Numbered from the stretch's first letter, positions 33,761 through 44,636 are shown. The stretch is DNA of 64,000 nucleotides from Streptomyces griseochromogenes (GCF_001542625.1 NZ_CP016279.1:1550001-1614000), one strand, 5' to 3'. A program made the numbers and translations. The notes: generated by a model from the sequence alone, not told the origin.

Positions 33761-35815
33761 GTGAGCGACACCACCGATCTGATGGGCGCACGTGTCGAGG
33801 AGACCGCTGCCGCGCCCGCCACGGACGCCTCCGCGCCTGCCACCGGTGCCGGCTCCCGGCGGCGCCGCGGTACCGGCCTCGAGGGCATGGTGCTGGCCGA
33901 GCTGCAGCAGGTTGCCTCGGGCCTCGGCATCAGGGGCACCGCGCGCATGCGCAAGAGCCAGCTGATCGAGGTCATCAAGGAGGCCCAGGCAGGAGGGGGC
34001 GCCGCCCCCAAGGCCGAGGCCGCCACCGAGACCAAGCCCAAGCGCCGGGCCACCTCGAAGGCCCGTACGGGCGAGGCCGCCGCCGAGAAGAAGGCGGAGA
34101 AGGCCGCGGAAGCCCCCGCCGAGAAGGCCGTGGCCCAGCAGCAGATCGAGATCCCCGGCCAGCCGGCCGGCGGCACCTCCCGCGACGGAGGCACCTCCCG
34201 CGCGAGCGCAGCCGAGCGTGGGGCGGAAGCCGAGCGTGGGGGAGACGACGCCCCGACCGAGCGCCGCCGCCGTCGCGCCACCGCCGAGGCGTGCAGCCCG
34301 GCCGCGGGCGGCGCCGAGACCGTTGTCGCCGAGGCCAAGGCCGAGCCCAAGGCCGAGACGCCCGCCCAGCAGCCGCAGGGCGAGGCCCGCGGCGACGCCG
34401 GTGACGGCGAGGGCCGTGGCCGCCGCGACCGCCGCGAGCGCGGCCGGGACCGCGACCGCGACCGCCGGGGCAAGGGTGACGAGCAGCAGGGCCAGGGCGG
34501 CCAGCGCCAGCAGCAGGGCCAGCAGCAGGGCGGCGGTCGGCAGGACCGCAACGCCGGTCCGCAGGACGACGACGACTTCGAGGGCGGCCGCCGTGGCCGT
34601 CGCGGCCGCTACCGCGACCGCCGGGGCCGTCGTGGCCGTGACGAGATGGGTGTCGAGCCGCAGCTCGCCGAGGACGACGTCCTGATCCCCGTCGCGGGCA
34701 TCCTCGACATCCTCGACAACTACGCGTTCATCCGGACCTCCGGCTACCTGCCCGGTCCGAACGACGTGTACGTCTCCCTCGCCCAGGTCCGCAAGAACGG
34801 TCTGCGCAAGGGTGACCACATCACCGGTGCGGTCCGCCAGCCCAAGGAAGGCGAGCGGCGCGAGAAGTTCAACGCGCTGGTCCGCCTGGACTCCGTCAAC
34901 GGCATGGCGCCCGAACACGGCCGTGGCCGCCCGGAGTTCAACAAGCTGACCCCGCTCTACCCGCAGGACCGCCTCCGCCTGGAGACGGACCCGGGCGTGC
35001 TGACCACCCGCATCATCGACCTCGTGTCGCCGATCGGTAAGGGCCAGCGCGGTCTGATCGTGGCCCCGCCGAAGACCGGCAAGACCATGATCATGCAGGC
35101 GATCGCCAACGCGATCACGCACAACAACCCCGAGTGCCACCTGATGGTCGTCCTGGTCGACGAGCGTCCGGAAGAGGTCACCGACATGCAGCGGTCGGTC
35201 AAGGGCGAGGTCATCTCCTCGACCTTCGACCGTCCGGCCGAGGACCACACCACGGTCGCCGAGCTCGCCATCGAGCGCGCCAAGCGTCTGGTGGAGCTGG
35301 GCCACGACGTCGTCGTGCTGCTCGACTCGATCACGCGTCTGGGCCGTGCGTACAACCTGGCCGCGCCGGCCTCCGGCCGCATCCTGTCCGGTGGTGTCGA
35401 CTCGACCGCCCTGTACCCGCCGAAGCGCTTCTTCGGTGCGGCCCGCAACATCGAGGACGGCGGCTCGCTGACCATCCTCGCCACCGCGCTGGTGGACACC
35501 GGGTCCCGCATGGACGAGGTGATCTTCGAGGAGTTCAAGGGCACCGGCAACGCCGAACTCAAGCTCGACCGGAAGCTCGCCGACAAGCGCATCTTCCCGG
35601 CGGTGGACGTGGACGCGTCCGGCACCCGTAAGGAAGAGATCCTGCTCGGCAACGAGGAGCTGGCCGTCGTCTGGAAGCTGCGTCGTGTGCTGCACGCGCT
35701 GGACCAGCAGCAGGCCATCGAGCTGCTCCTCGACAAGATGAAGCAGACCAAGTCGAACGTCGAGTTCCTCATGCAGATCCAGAAGACGACGCCGACTCCG
35801 GGCAACGGTGACTGA
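33761..35815 (+). CDS. rho: Transcription termination factor Rho
   Basis: A 684-residue RNA-dependent hexameric ATPase. The N-terminal Rho domain ([18 protein letters not shown], about residues 45-75) is followed by a large actinobacterial insertion (about 85-290) rich in Ala/Glu/Lys and then Arg/Gly/Gln/Asp. Next come the RNA-binding cold-shock-like domain ([23 protein letters not shown]) and the ATPase core: Walker A APPKTGKT near residue 436, VDERPEEV, and [18 protein letters not shown] at 33761 follows AGGGAAGGA. The insertion is typical of high-GC Gram-positives and binds RNA. Confidence 0.97.
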   Translation: MSDTTDLMGARVEETAAAPATDASAPATGAGSRRRRGTGLEGMVLAELQQVASGLGIRGTARMRKSQLIEVIKEAQAGGGAAPKAEAATETKPKRRATSKARTGEAAAEKKAEKAAEAPAEKAVAQQQIEIPGQPAGGTSRDGGTSRASAAERGAEAERGGDDAPTERRRRRATAEACSPAAGGAETVVAEAKAEPKAETPAQQPQGEARGDAGDGEGRGRRDRRERGRDRDRDRRGKGDEQQGQGGQRQQQGQQQGGGRQDRNAGPQDDDDFEGGRRGRRGRYRDRRGRRGRDEMGVEPQLAEDDVLIPVAGILDILDNYAFIRTSGYLPGPNDVYVSLAQVRKNGLRKGDHITGAVRQPKEGERREKFNALVRLDSVNGMAPEHGRGRPEFNKLTPLYPQDRLRLETDPGVLTTRIIDLVSPIGKGQRGLIVAPPKTGKTMIMQAIANAITHNNPECHLMVVLVDERPEEVTDMQRSVKGEVISSTFDRPAEDHTTVAELAIERAKRLVELGHDVVVLLDSITRLGRAYNLAAPASGRILSGGVDSTALYPPKRFFGAARNIEDGGSLTILATALVDTGSRMDEVIFEEFKGTGNAELKLDRKLADKRIFPAVDVDASGTRKEEILLGNEELAVVWKLRRVLHALDQQQAIELLLDKMKQTKSNVEFLMQIQKTTPTPGNGD

Positions 35816-35902
35816 GTGCCGTTGAGGTGACTGTCGTCGGCCGGCCGCGTCCGCGCGGCGGAGCCGCACATTGAATACAGTCCCGCGCCCCCAGGGTGCT
35901 GA

Positions 35903-35941
35903 GGCCGCCCCCCGTCAAGAAGTGACGGGGGGCGGCCTTTT
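35903..35941 (+). terminator. Intrinsic terminator of rho
   Basis: A 15-bp perfect stem, GGCCGCCCCCCGTCA with its complement, a 5-base loop and four T residues, about 90 bp after the rho stop. It is one of the few hairpins in the window with a T run. Confidence 0.9.
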
Positions 35942-36013
35942 GGCGCTGAGGGGTACGGGAGCGCAACACGCGCCCCACCTGTCTCACCTCTTTCTTGGGG
36001 AACTCCCTTGCTC

Positions 36014-37837
36014 ATGCCCCTGCCCGGGCGGCACAGACGGCGTATACGTCTTGCCCTGCCCCTCACCGCGGCCGGTGTCGCCGCCGCCGTGACCGCCGCG
36101 CTGATGACGACCTCCGCCGGTGCGGCCACCGTGCTGCCGACGCCGACCCCCCGGCCCGTCATCAGCCAGCCGTCGCAGGCCACCCTGGAGAAGCGCATCG
36201 CGGGCGCCTCCGGCACCGACGCGTCGACGAAGACCAGCAGCCCCTCCGCCGTCTCGCCGAAGATCATCGGTGGTACCGAGACCACCATCCCCTCGGCGCC
36301 CTGGATGGCCCAGCTCTGGTACTACGACGACAGGAACACCACCGACACCAGCGATGATGTGAGCTTCTTCTGCGGTGGCTCGGTCGTCTCGCCGACGAAG
36401 ATCCTGACCGCCGCCCACTGCCTCAGGAACGACAACAGGGACTACAACTGGCAGGCCCACGGCGCCGTCGTCACGGGTACCGACCAGTTGCCCACCACCG
36501 ACTCCACCGGCACCACGGACCTGCACGGCGGCCAGGCCACGGCCGTGCAGCGCCAGTGGTGGCAACCGGGGTACGACCCGGTGGACAGGAAGGAGGGGAG
36601 GAACCAGGACGACCTCGGCATGCTCACCCTGGCCGTCCCGGTCAAGGCCACGCCGATCCGCATGGTCGGCTACGGCGACACCGCCTCGTACGCCGCCGGC
36701 ACCCAGGCCACCGTCTACGGCTGGGGCCGTACCAGTTCCACCAGCCAGGACATCTCCCAGACGCTGAAGACGACCACGCTGACCCTGCACTCCGACAGCA
36801 CCTGCTCCAGCGTCTACGACACGGGCTTCGTCGCGGGACGCATGGTCTGCGCGGGCACGCAGAGCGGGAGCGACACCGGTACCAGCGCGACCTGCAACGG
36901 TGACTCCGGTGGCCCGCTCGTGGTGGGCGGCCGGATCGTCGGAGTGGTCTCCTGGGGCATCCAGGACTGCGTGGAGAAGGGCTACTACAGCGTCTTCACC
37001 AAGGTCGGCTTCTACGCAGGCTCGGCCTACCACCAGATCGACGACACCAACCTGAGCCTCTTCAACAACAAGCCCGACGGCAAGGCCGACCTGTTCGTGC
37101 GGGAATCCTCCACGAAGACCGGCTACGAGAAGGACTCAAGCGGCAGCTCGTTCGGCACCCGGGCCTCCTGGGGCAACTGGAGCGGAGTGAACCTCGTCCT
37201 CCAGGCCGACCTGAACCGGGACGGCTACCAGGACCTGGTCTACCGGGTCAGCTCCACCGGTGACGTGTACTGGGACCACTTCGCGCTCAACAGCGCCCGC
37301 ACCGATGGCTCCTGGGCCACGACGAAGATCTTCAGCGGCTGGGGCACGCGCAAGCGGATCATCGTCCCGGGCGACCTCACCGGCGACTACAAGCCCGACG
37401 TGCTCTCCGTCGACTCCGGCGGCACGCTGTGGCTCTACCCGGGCAACGGTAACGGCACCTTCGGGTCGCGGGTGAGCGTCGGAACAGGCTGGAACCAGTA
37501 CAACATGGTGCGCGGCCACGGCGACTTCACCGGCGACGGCAAGGCCGATCTGCTCGCCCGCCAGTCCAGCACCGGTGATCTGTACCTCTACAAGGGAACC
37601 GGCAAGTCCGGTTCCGGTGTGTTCTCGGCCCGGGTCAAGGTGCGCAGCGCCTGGACCGGGTACAACGCCTTCGACGCGGTCGGCGACGTGAGCGGCGACG
37701 GCCTGGCCGACTTCCTGGCGCGTACCCCCAGCGGCACGCTCTACCTGTACAAGGGCACCGCTAAGGCCACCAGCGAGATCTTTGCCACACGTGTCTCGGT
37801 CGGTACCGGCTTCCAGCAGTACGACCTATTCGGCTGA
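36014..37837 (+). CDS. Secreted trypsin-like serine protease with FG-GAP repeats
   Basis: A 607-residue exported protein: a signal peptide (cleavage near SAGA-A), a short propeptide, then a chymotrypsin-fold protease starting at IIGGTE. It has LTAAHC (His), QDDLGML (Asp) and CNGDSGGPL (Ser), with three expected disulfides. The C-terminal 240 residues form FG-GAP/VCBS repeats with DLNRDGYQD, DLTGDYKPD, DFTGDGKAD and DVSGDGLAD calcium loops. ATG at 36014 is taken; TTG at 36008 is closer to GGGGAA. It sits between rho and the LCP-rpmE genes and looks like an accessory insertion in a core block. Confidence 0.88.
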   Translation: MPLPGRHRRRIRLALPLTAAGVAAAVTAALMTTSAGAATVLPTPTPRPVISQPSQATLEKRIAGASGTDASTKTSSPSAVSPKIIGGTETTIPSAPWMAQLWYYDDRNTTDTSDDVSFFCGGSVVSPTKILTAAHCLRNDNRDYNWQAHGAVVTGTDQLPTTDSTGTTDLHGGQATAVQRQWWQPGYDPVDRKEGRNQDDLGMLTLAVPVKATPIRMVGYGDTASYAAGTQATVYGWGRTSSTSQDISQTLKTTTLTLHSDSTCSSVYDTGFVAGRMVCAGTQSGSDTGTSATCNGDSGGPLVVGGRIVGVVSWGIQDCVEKGYYSVFTKVGFYAGSAYHQIDDTNLSLFNNKPDGKADLFVRESSTKTGYEKDSSGSSFGTRASWGNWSGVNLVLQADLNRDGYQDLVYRVSSTGDVYWDHFALNSARTDGSWATTKIFSGWGTRKRIIVPGDLTGDYKPDVLSVDSGGTLWLYPGNGNGTFGSRVSVGTGWNQYNMVRGHGDFTGDGKADLLARQSSTGDLYLYKGTGKSGSGVFSARVKVRSAWTGYNAFDAVGDVSGDGLADFLARTPSGTLYLYKGTAKATSEIFATRVSVGTGFQQYDLFG

Positions 37838-37876
37838 AAACGCAGGTGAGCGGGGATCGTCCCGGTTAGGTAACTA

Positions 37877-37915
37877 CGCAGAGTGCCCATCGCCGCACGC
37901 GGTGGGCACTCTGCG
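37877..37915 (+). terminator. Terminator after the protease gene
   Basis: A 13-bp perfect outer stem, CGCAGAGTGCCCA with its complement, and an inner 4-bp CCGC/GCGG helix; about 40 bp after the stop. Confidence 0.75.
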
Positions 37916-38033
37916 TTGTGCAACTCTTTCCCGAGTTTCTCCGTCTGACGTGACGGAGCGACGATGGTGCGGTGATGCCCGCACCCGACCCTGAAAGCAG
38001 GGGGTAGCCGACCGGACGAGACCTAGGAGTGAT

Positions 38034-39170
38034 GTGTCCGCCGAGAGCACGCCGGAGCCCGGCATACCGGAGCCGACCACCATCGGCACCCCGAGCCGTG
38101 GCAAGGGCCGTCGCCGCAAGACCCGCAGCAAGCGCCGTCAGGCCCTGCTCGTCTCGGCCTGGGCGGCCGCGGGCGTGGTGGTACTGGGCGGTACCGGGGC
38201 CGGATACGTCTACTTCAAGCTCAACGGCAACATCAAGAGTGTCGACATCAACCAGGCACTCGGTGCCGACCGCCCGACGAAGGTCGACAACGGCTCGCAG
38301 AACATCCTCGTCCTGGGCTCGGACTCCCGCTCCGGCGGCAACAAGAAGCTCGGGGGCGGCGTCGACGACGGCAGTGCCCGCTCCGACACGGCGATGATCG
38401 TCCACATCTACAAGGGCCACAAGAAGGCCAGTGTGGTCTCCGTCCCGCGGGACACCCTCATCGACCGCCCCGTCTGCACCGACACCAAGGGGCGTACGTA
38501 CCCGGCCGCGTCGGGCGTGATGTTCAACTCGGCCTACTCCACCGGTGGCGCCGCCTGTGCCGTGAAGACGGTCGAGTCCCTCACGGGCATCCGTATGGAC
38601 CATTACCTGGAGGTCGACTTCGCCGGCTTCCAGAAGCTCATCGACGACCTCGGCGGGGTTCAGGTCACCACGACCAAGAACATCGACGACCCGCAGAGCC
38701 ATCTCAAGCTCAAGGCGGGCACCCACACGCTGGACGGGCAGCAGTCCCTCGGTCTGGTCCGCACCCGGCACGGTGTCGGCGACGGCTCCGACCTGGGCCG
38801 CATCCAGCTCCAGCAGGCATTCGTCAAGGCGCTGATCGACCAGGTCAAGCAGGTCGGGGTCCTCAGCGATCCCAAGAAGCTCTACGACCTCGCCGACACC
38901 GCCACCAAGGCCGTCACGACCGACTCCGACCTCGGCTCGGTCAACTCCCTCGCCGACTTCGCGAACGGCCTCAAGGGCATCAGCTCGTCCCACATGAAGA
39001 TGGTCACGATGCCGGTGCGCTACGACCCCGCCGACCCCAACCGGGTCCTGTTGGAGAAGTCCAAGGCCCGGCTGATCTGGACCGCCCTGAAGAACGACCG
39101 CAAGATCCCGGCGTCGGCGACCACGGGCACGGCCCTGGGCGAGGCCAAGGGCGTCGTCACCACGCCGTAG
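38034..39170 (+). CDS. LytR-CpsA-Psr family cell-wall ligase
   Basis: A 378-residue type II membrane protein: a basic cytosolic N-terminus, one helix (LLVSAWAAAGVVVLGGTGA), and an extracellular LCP domain. The domain contains LVLGSDSR, SDTAMIVHI, SVPRDTLI, a conserved FAGFQKLIDDLGGV and VRTRHGVGDGSDLGRIQLQQ, with the Asp/Arg residues that bind the polyprenyl pyrophosphate. Such enzymes attach anionic glycopolymers to peptidoglycan. GTG start after TAGGAG. It precedes rpmE as in other streptomycetes. Confidence 0.9.
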   Translation: MSAESTPEPGIPEPTTIGTPSRGKGRRRKTRSKRRQALLVSAWAAAGVVVLGGTGAGYVYFKLNGNIKSVDINQALGADRPTKVDNGSQNILVLGSDSRSGGNKKLGGGVDDGSARSDTAMIVHIYKGHKKASVVSVPRDTLIDRPVCTDTKGRTYPAASGVMFNSAYSTGGAACAVKTVESLTGIRMDHYLEVDFAGFQKLIDDLGGVQVTTTKNIDDPQSHLKLKAGTHTLDGQQSLGLVRTRHGVGDGSDLGRIQLQQAFVKALIDQVKQVGVLSDPKKLYDLADTATKAVTTDSDLGSVNSLADFANGLKGISSSHMKMVTMPVRYDPADPNRVLLEKSKARLIWTALKNDRKIPASATTGTALGEAKGVVTTP

Positions 39171-39510
39171 CGACCCGGCTCGCCCGAGCCGCGCCGCCCT
39201 GTGCCGATGACGATCCGGCCCGACCGCGCGGAACTCGTCCGACGACGGACACGGGCACGGCGAGGCGAAGGGCGTCCTGACTCCCTGGCCCGGTGGCTCC
39301 GTGCAGGTGCGTACCCGGGCCTGGTGGCGCCCGTGCCGATCACATGGCACCCCCTCGGGCCCGTCCGTCCCCCACCCCAGGGAATAGACAACGCTGCCCC
39401 CCGGTTTTGGGGGATGGCGCCAGTCCTGGCAGACTGGTACGTCGGCTCCGGTTCACGCTTTCGCATCCCGCGGCGGCGACCCGGCGCCCTCCCGGAATCT
39501 AGGAGACACC
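39171..39510 (+). other. 340-bp spacer upstream of rpmE
   Basis: No gene is supported here. A short hairpin CCCCCC-GGTTTT-GGGGG lies near 39397-39415. The stretch CTGGCAGACTGGTACG at about 39424-39440 resembles a promoter region for rpmE. The remainder is GC-rich with no repeats. Confidence 0.4.
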
Positions 39511-39735
39511 TTGAAGCGCGACATCCACCCCGCGTACGTCGAGACGCAGGTCAGCTGCACCTGTGGCGCGTCGTTCACCACCCGTAGCACCATCGAGTCC
39601 GGCACCATCCGGGCCGAGGTCTGCTCCGAGTGCCACCCGTTCTACACGGGCAAGCAGAAGATCCTCGACACCGGTGGCCGTGTGGCCCGCTTCGAGGCCC
39701 GCTTCGGCAAGGCTGCCGCCGGCTCCAAGAAGTAG
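39511..39735 (+). CDS. rpmE: Ribosomal protein bL31
   Basis: A 74-residue 50S subunit protein starting [19 protein letters not shown]. It is the zinc-binding (C+) form: Cys16, Cys18, Cys37 and Cys40 (VSCTCG and VCSECHPF) coordinate zinc, unlike the zinc-free paralogue expressed under starvation. TTG start 5 bp after AGGAGA. prfA follows about 105 bp later. Confidence 0.97.
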   Translation: MKRDIHPAYVETQVSCTCGASFTTRSTIESGTIRAEVCSECHPFYTGKQKILDTGGRVARFEARFGKAAAGSKK

Positions 39736-39840
39736 CGAGCCCGATTTCGCCGGTCCACGGTCACGCCCTCCCCGGGTGTGCCCGGGACCGGCGTTTTTGG
39801 TCGCCCGCCAGCCGTTCACCCGCAGTACAGGAGCCGAAAG

Positions 39841-40917
<1,077 letters not shown>

Positions 40918-40949
40918 AGGCACGTACGAGTACCACACGGAGGACTTGC

Positions 40950-41795
40950 GTGAACCTGCTGCTCGCAGAGGTGGCCCAGGCCACCCAGCGGCTGGCCGAC
41001 GCCGGCGTGCCCTCGCCGCGCACCGACGCGGAGGAGCTCGCCGCGTTCGTGCACGGCGTGAAGCGGGGAGCGCTGCACTCCGTGAAGGACTCCGACTTCG
41101 ACGCCCGCTACTGGGAGGTCGTCGGCCGGCGTGAGCAGCGCGAGCCGCTGCAGCACATCACCGGGCGGGCCTACTTCCGGTATCTGGAGCTCCAGGTCGG
41201 GCCGGGTGTCTTCGTGCCCCGGCCCGAGACCGAGTCCGTGGTCGGCTGGGCCATAGACGCCGTGCGCGCCATGGACGTCGTCGAGCCCTGCATCGTCGAC
41301 CTGTGCACCGGCTCCGGCGCGATCGCGCTGGCCCTCGCCCAGGAGGTCCCGCGCTCCCGCGTGCACGCCGTGGAGCTGTCCGAGGACGCCCTGGTGTGGA
41401 CCCGCAAGAACGTGGCCGGCTCCAGGGTCGATCTGCGCCAGGGCGACGCCCTGACCGCCTTTCCCGACCTCGACGGCCAGGTCGACCTGGTCATCTCCAA
41501 CCCGCCGTACATCCCGCTCACCGAGTGGGAGTACGTCGCCCCGGAGGCCCGCGACTACGACCCGGAGCTGGCCCTGTTCTCCGGCGAGGACGGCCTCGAC
41601 CTGATCCGGGGCATCGAACGCACCGCGCACCGGCTGCTGCGCCCCGGCGGTGTCGTCGTGATCGAGCACGCCGACACGCAGGGCGGCCAGGTGCCGTGGA
41701 TCTTCACCGAGGAACGGGGCTGGGCGGACGCGGCCGACCACCCCGACCTGAACAACCGCCCCCGGTTCGCGACCGCCCGCAAGGCGCTGCCGTGA
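40950..41795 (+). CDS. prmC: Release factor glutamine methyltransferase PrmC
   Basis: A 281-residue SAM-dependent enzyme that N5-methylates the Gln of the GGQ motif in RF1 and RF2. It shows the PrmC N-terminal helical domain, the SAM loop VDLCTGSGAIALALA and the active-site NPPY in VISNPPYIPL. GTG at 40950 follows GGAGGA. It starts 32 bp after prfA, forming the usual prfA-prmC pair. Confidence 0.95.
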   Translation: MNLLLAEVAQATQRLADAGVPSPRTDAEELAAFVHGVKRGALHSVKDSDFDARYWEVVGRREQREPLQHITGRAYFRYLELQVGPGVFVPRPETESVVGWAIDAVRAMDVVEPCIVDLCTGSGAIALALAQEVPRSRVHAVELSEDALVWTRKNVAGSRVDLRQGDALTAFPDLDGQVDLVISNPPYIPLTEWEYVAPEARDYDPELALFSGEDGLDLIRGIERTAHRLLRPGGVVVIEHADTQGGQVPWIFTEERGWADAADHPDLNNRPRFATARKALP

Positions 41796-41856
41796 CCGCC
41801 CCGACGGCAGTGATTCCTGAAGTCCCGCATTACGTGTACGAGGAGGCCCGCTAGAC

Positions 41857-42504
41857 ATGGCACGGCGATACGACACCAACGACGCGACCGACCGCGTGAC
41901 GGGTCTGCGCGAGGCCGCGTCCGCCGTCCGCCGGGGCGAACTGGTGGTGCTGCCGACCGACACGGTCTACGGCATCGGCGCCGACGCGTTCTCCTCGGAG
42001 GCCGTCGCCGATCTGCTCGCCGCCAAGGGCCGGGGCCGCAACATGCCCACCCCCGTCCTCATCGGGTCCCCGAACACCCTGCACGGACTGGTCACGGACT
42101 TCTCCGAGCTGGCCTGGGAACTGGTCGACGCGTTCTGGCCGGGCGCCCTGACGCTGGTCGCCCGGCACCAGCCGTCCCTGCAGTGGGACCTGGGCGACAC
42201 CCGTGGCACGGTTGCCGTGCGCATGCCACTGCACCCGGTCGCCATCGAGCTGCTCACCGAGGTCGGCCCCATGGCCGTGTCCTCGGCGAACCTCACCGGC
42301 CACCCGGCGCCGGAGGACTGCGACGCGGCCCAGGAGATGCTCGGCGACTCCGTCTCCGTCTACCTCGACGGCGGCCCGACCCCCGGCATCGTGCCCTCGT
42401 CCATCGTGGACGTCTCCGGCGCGGTGCCGGTGCTGCTGCGCGAGGGGGCGATCTCCCCGGACGAGCTGCGGAAGGTCGTACCCGACCTCGAGGTGGCGAA
42501 TTGA
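41857..42504 (+). CDS. tsaC: L-threonylcarbamoyladenylate synthase (Sua5/TsaC)
   Basis: A 215-residue YrdC-domain protein that makes threonylcarbamoyl-AMP for the t6A37 tRNA modification. Conserved strand blocks: VVLPTDTVYGIGADA, the KGRGRNMPTPVLI basic loop, WPGALTLV and PMAVSSANLTG. Length is between TsaC and full Sua5, with a short C-terminal extension. It lies 61 bp after prmC; its stop overlaps the next TTG start by four bases. Confidence 0.92.
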   Translation: MARRYDTNDATDRVTGLREAASAVRRGELVVLPTDTVYGIGADAFSSEAVADLLAAKGRGRNMPTPVLIGSPNTLHGLVTDFSELAWELVDAFWPGALTLVARHQPSLQWDLGDTRGTVAVRMPLHPVAIELLTEVGPMAVSSANLTGHPAPEDCDAAQEMLGDSVSVYLDGGPTPGIVPSSIVDVSGAVPVLLREGAISPDELRKVVPDLEVAN

Positions 42505-43178
42505 CGGCCCCTGAGGCGGGGCGTGGCATAGGCAACGGGGAACGTGAGGCGGAGCAGACCACGACGTTCGGGTTTCCGCGCGACACTTTCCGCATCCTCC
42601 ACGTCAGCACCGGCAATGTGTGCCGCTCGCCCATCACCGAGCGGCTGACCCGGCATTTCGTGACGGAGCGGCTCGGCGTGCTCGGCGGCGGGCTGATCGT
42701 GGAGAGCGCGGGCACCTGGGGCCATGAGGGCGCGCCCATGGAGGCCAACGCGGAGGCCGTGCTGGGCGAGTTCGGCGCGGACGCCTCCGGGTTCGTCGGC
42801 AGGGAGCTGCTGGACGAGCACGTGATCATGGCCGACCTGGTGCTGACGGCCACGCGTGACCACCGGGCGCAGGTGATCTCGATGGGGCACTCCGCGGGGC
42901 TGCGGACGTTCACCCTGAAGGAATTCACCCGTCTGGTCCGTGCGATAGATCCGGCCACCCTGCCGCCGCTGGACGGCGGTGTGGTCGCGCGTGCGCGTGC
43001 GCTGGTCCGTGCGGCCGCGGCCCTGCGCGGGTGGCTGCTGGCGCCCAGCGCCGACGCGGACGAGGTGTACGACCCCTACGGTGCGCCGCTGCCGTTCTTC
43101 CGGTCGATCGGGGACGAGATACACGACGCGCTGGACCCGGTCGTCACGGCGCTCACCGGCGTCCCCACGAGGACCTGA
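42501..43178 (+). CDS. Low-molecular-weight phosphatase-like protein lacking the catalytic cysteine
   Basis: A 225-residue protein with the LMW protein-tyrosine phosphatase fold. The signature loop, normally Cys-x5-Arg in VCxGNxCRSP, reads Val-Ser36-Thr-Gly-Asn-Val-Cys41-Arg42-Ser-Pro; codon 36 is AGC, so the nucleophile is serine. The general-acid region DPYGAPLPFF is kept. Classical phosphatase chemistry is therefore not expected; it may be a phosphotyrosine or phosphate binder. TTG start inside the tsaC stop with GAGGTGG upstream, hence coupled translation. The first 25 residues are disordered. Confidence 0.85.
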   Translation: MTAPEAGRGIGNGEREAEQTTTFGFPRDTFRILHVSTGNVCRSPITERLTRHFVTERLGVLGGGLIVESAGTWGHEGAPMEANAEAVLGEFGADASGFVGRELLDEHVIMADLVLTATRDHRAQVISMGHSAGLRTFTLKEFTRLVRAIDPATLPPLDGGVVARARALVRAAAALRGWLLAPSADADEVYDPYGAPLPFFRSIGDEIHDALDPVVTALTGVPTRT

Positions 43179-43247
43179 CCACCGCGCACCCCCTCCGCCC
43201 CGGGCCTACATTGGACCTACGTCACCGTCGACCGCCCGGAGCCCGTC

Positions 43248-44486
43248 ATGTCGGTCACACCCGTCCTAGAGACCGATGTCCTGCGGCGGCAGGACCCGGA
43301 GATGGCCGAGATCCTGCACGGGGAGCTGGAGCGGCAGTCGACGACGCTTCAGCTGATCGCCGCCGAGAACTTCACCTCGCCCGCCGTGCTCTCGGCCCTG
43401 GGCTCGGCGCTCGCCAACAAGTACGCCGAGGGCTACCCCGGCGCCCGGCACCACGGCGGCTGCGAACTGGTCGACGTCGCCGAACGCCTCGCGGTCGAGC
43501 GGGCCAAGGCGCTCTTCGGCGCCGAACACGCCAACGTCCAGGCCCACTCGGGCTCTTCGGCCGTCCTGGCCGCCTACGCCGCCCTGCTGCGCCCCGGCGA
43601 CACCGTCCTCGCCCTCGGGCTGCCGCACGGCGGTCATCTCACCCACGGCTCGCCCGCGAACTTCTCCGGCCGCTGGTTCGACTTCGTCGGCTACGGCGTC
43701 GACGCCGAGACCGGGCTCGTCGACCACGACCAGGTGCGCCACCTGGCCCGCAACCACCGGCCCAAGGCCATCGTGTGCGGCTCCATCGCCTATCCCCGTC
43801 ACTTCGACTACGCCTTCTTCCGCGAGGTCGCCGACGAGGTGGGGGCCTATCTGATCGCCGACGCCGCGCATCCGATCGGCCTGGTCGCCGGGGGAGCGGC
43901 GCCCAGCCCGGTGCCGTACGCGGACGTCGTGTGCGCCACCACCCACAAGGTGCTGCGCGGCCCGCGCGGCGGGATGATCCTGTGCGGCGGCGAGCTGGCC
44001 GAGCGCGTGGACCGGGCGGTCTTCCCGTTCACCCAGGGCGGCGCCCAGATGCACACCATCGCCGCCAAGGCCGTCGCGTTCGGCGAGGCGGCGAAACCGG
44101 CGTTCCGCGTGTACGCCCATCAGGTGGTCGCCAACGCCCGGGTGCTGGCCGGCTGCCTGGCCGCTGAGGGAGTCGCGGTCACCACCGGCGGCACGGACAC
44201 CCACCTGATCACCGCGGACCCGGCCCCGCTCGGCGTGGACGGCCGCACCGCGCGCGGCCGGCTCGCCGCCGCCGGGATGGTCCTGGACTGCTGCGCGCTG
44301 CCGCACGGAGAGGGCCGCGGGCTGCGTCTGGGGACGGCCGCGGTGACCACCCAGGGCATGGCGGAGCCGGAGATGGTCAAGATCGCCGCGCTGATGGCGT
44401 CCGTCCTGCGCGGTGACACGGAACCGGCAAGGTCGCGGGACGAGGTGCGCGAGCTGACCGGTAGATTTCCGCCGTATCCCAGGTGA
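43248..44486 (+). CDS. glyA: Serine hydroxymethyltransferase (divergent GlyA)
   Basis: A 412-residue fold-type I PLP enzyme converting serine and tetrahydrofolate to glycine and methylene-THF. Seen: LIAAENFTSP, KYAEGYPG, AHSGSSA, DAAHPIGLVAGG, PLP lysine in TTHKVLRGPRGG, and GLRLGT carrying the carboxylate-binding Arg. It departs from textbook SHMT at YPGKRYYGG, here YPGARHHGG (His68-His69), and in IASENY, here IAAENF. It may be a second SHMT with shifted substrate preference. ATG 69 bp after the phosphatase-like gene. Confidence 0.9.
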   Translation: MSVTPVLETDVLRRQDPEMAEILHGELERQSTTLQLIAAENFTSPAVLSALGSALANKYAEGYPGARHHGGCELVDVAERLAVERAKALFGAEHANVQAHSGSSAVLAAYAALLRPGDTVLALGLPHGGHLTHGSPANFSGRWFDFVGYGVDAETGLVDHDQVRHLARNHRPKAIVCGSIAYPRHFDYAFFREVADEVGAYLIADAAHPIGLVAGGAAPSPVPYADVVCATTHKVLRGPRGGMILCGGELAERVDRAVFPFTQGGAQMHTIAAKAVAFGEAAKPAFRVYAHQVVANARVLAGCLAAEGVAVTTGGTDTHLITADPAPLGVDGRTARGRLAAAGMVLDCCALPHGEGRGLRLGTAAVTTQGMAEPEMVKIAALMASVLRGDTEPARSRDEVRELTGRFPPYPR

Positions 44487-44636
44487 GAGGGGGTAGGCGC
44501 ACGTCCGTACACCCCCGTGTGACCGTCGTGCACAGCCACCCGTGCAACCATCGTCGCTACCCGGAAGTCCTCATCCATATGCGTCCGTCGCTAGGGTGTG
44601 AGGCTGTGATGGCCAGCGAGACCTGTGGGGAAGCCC

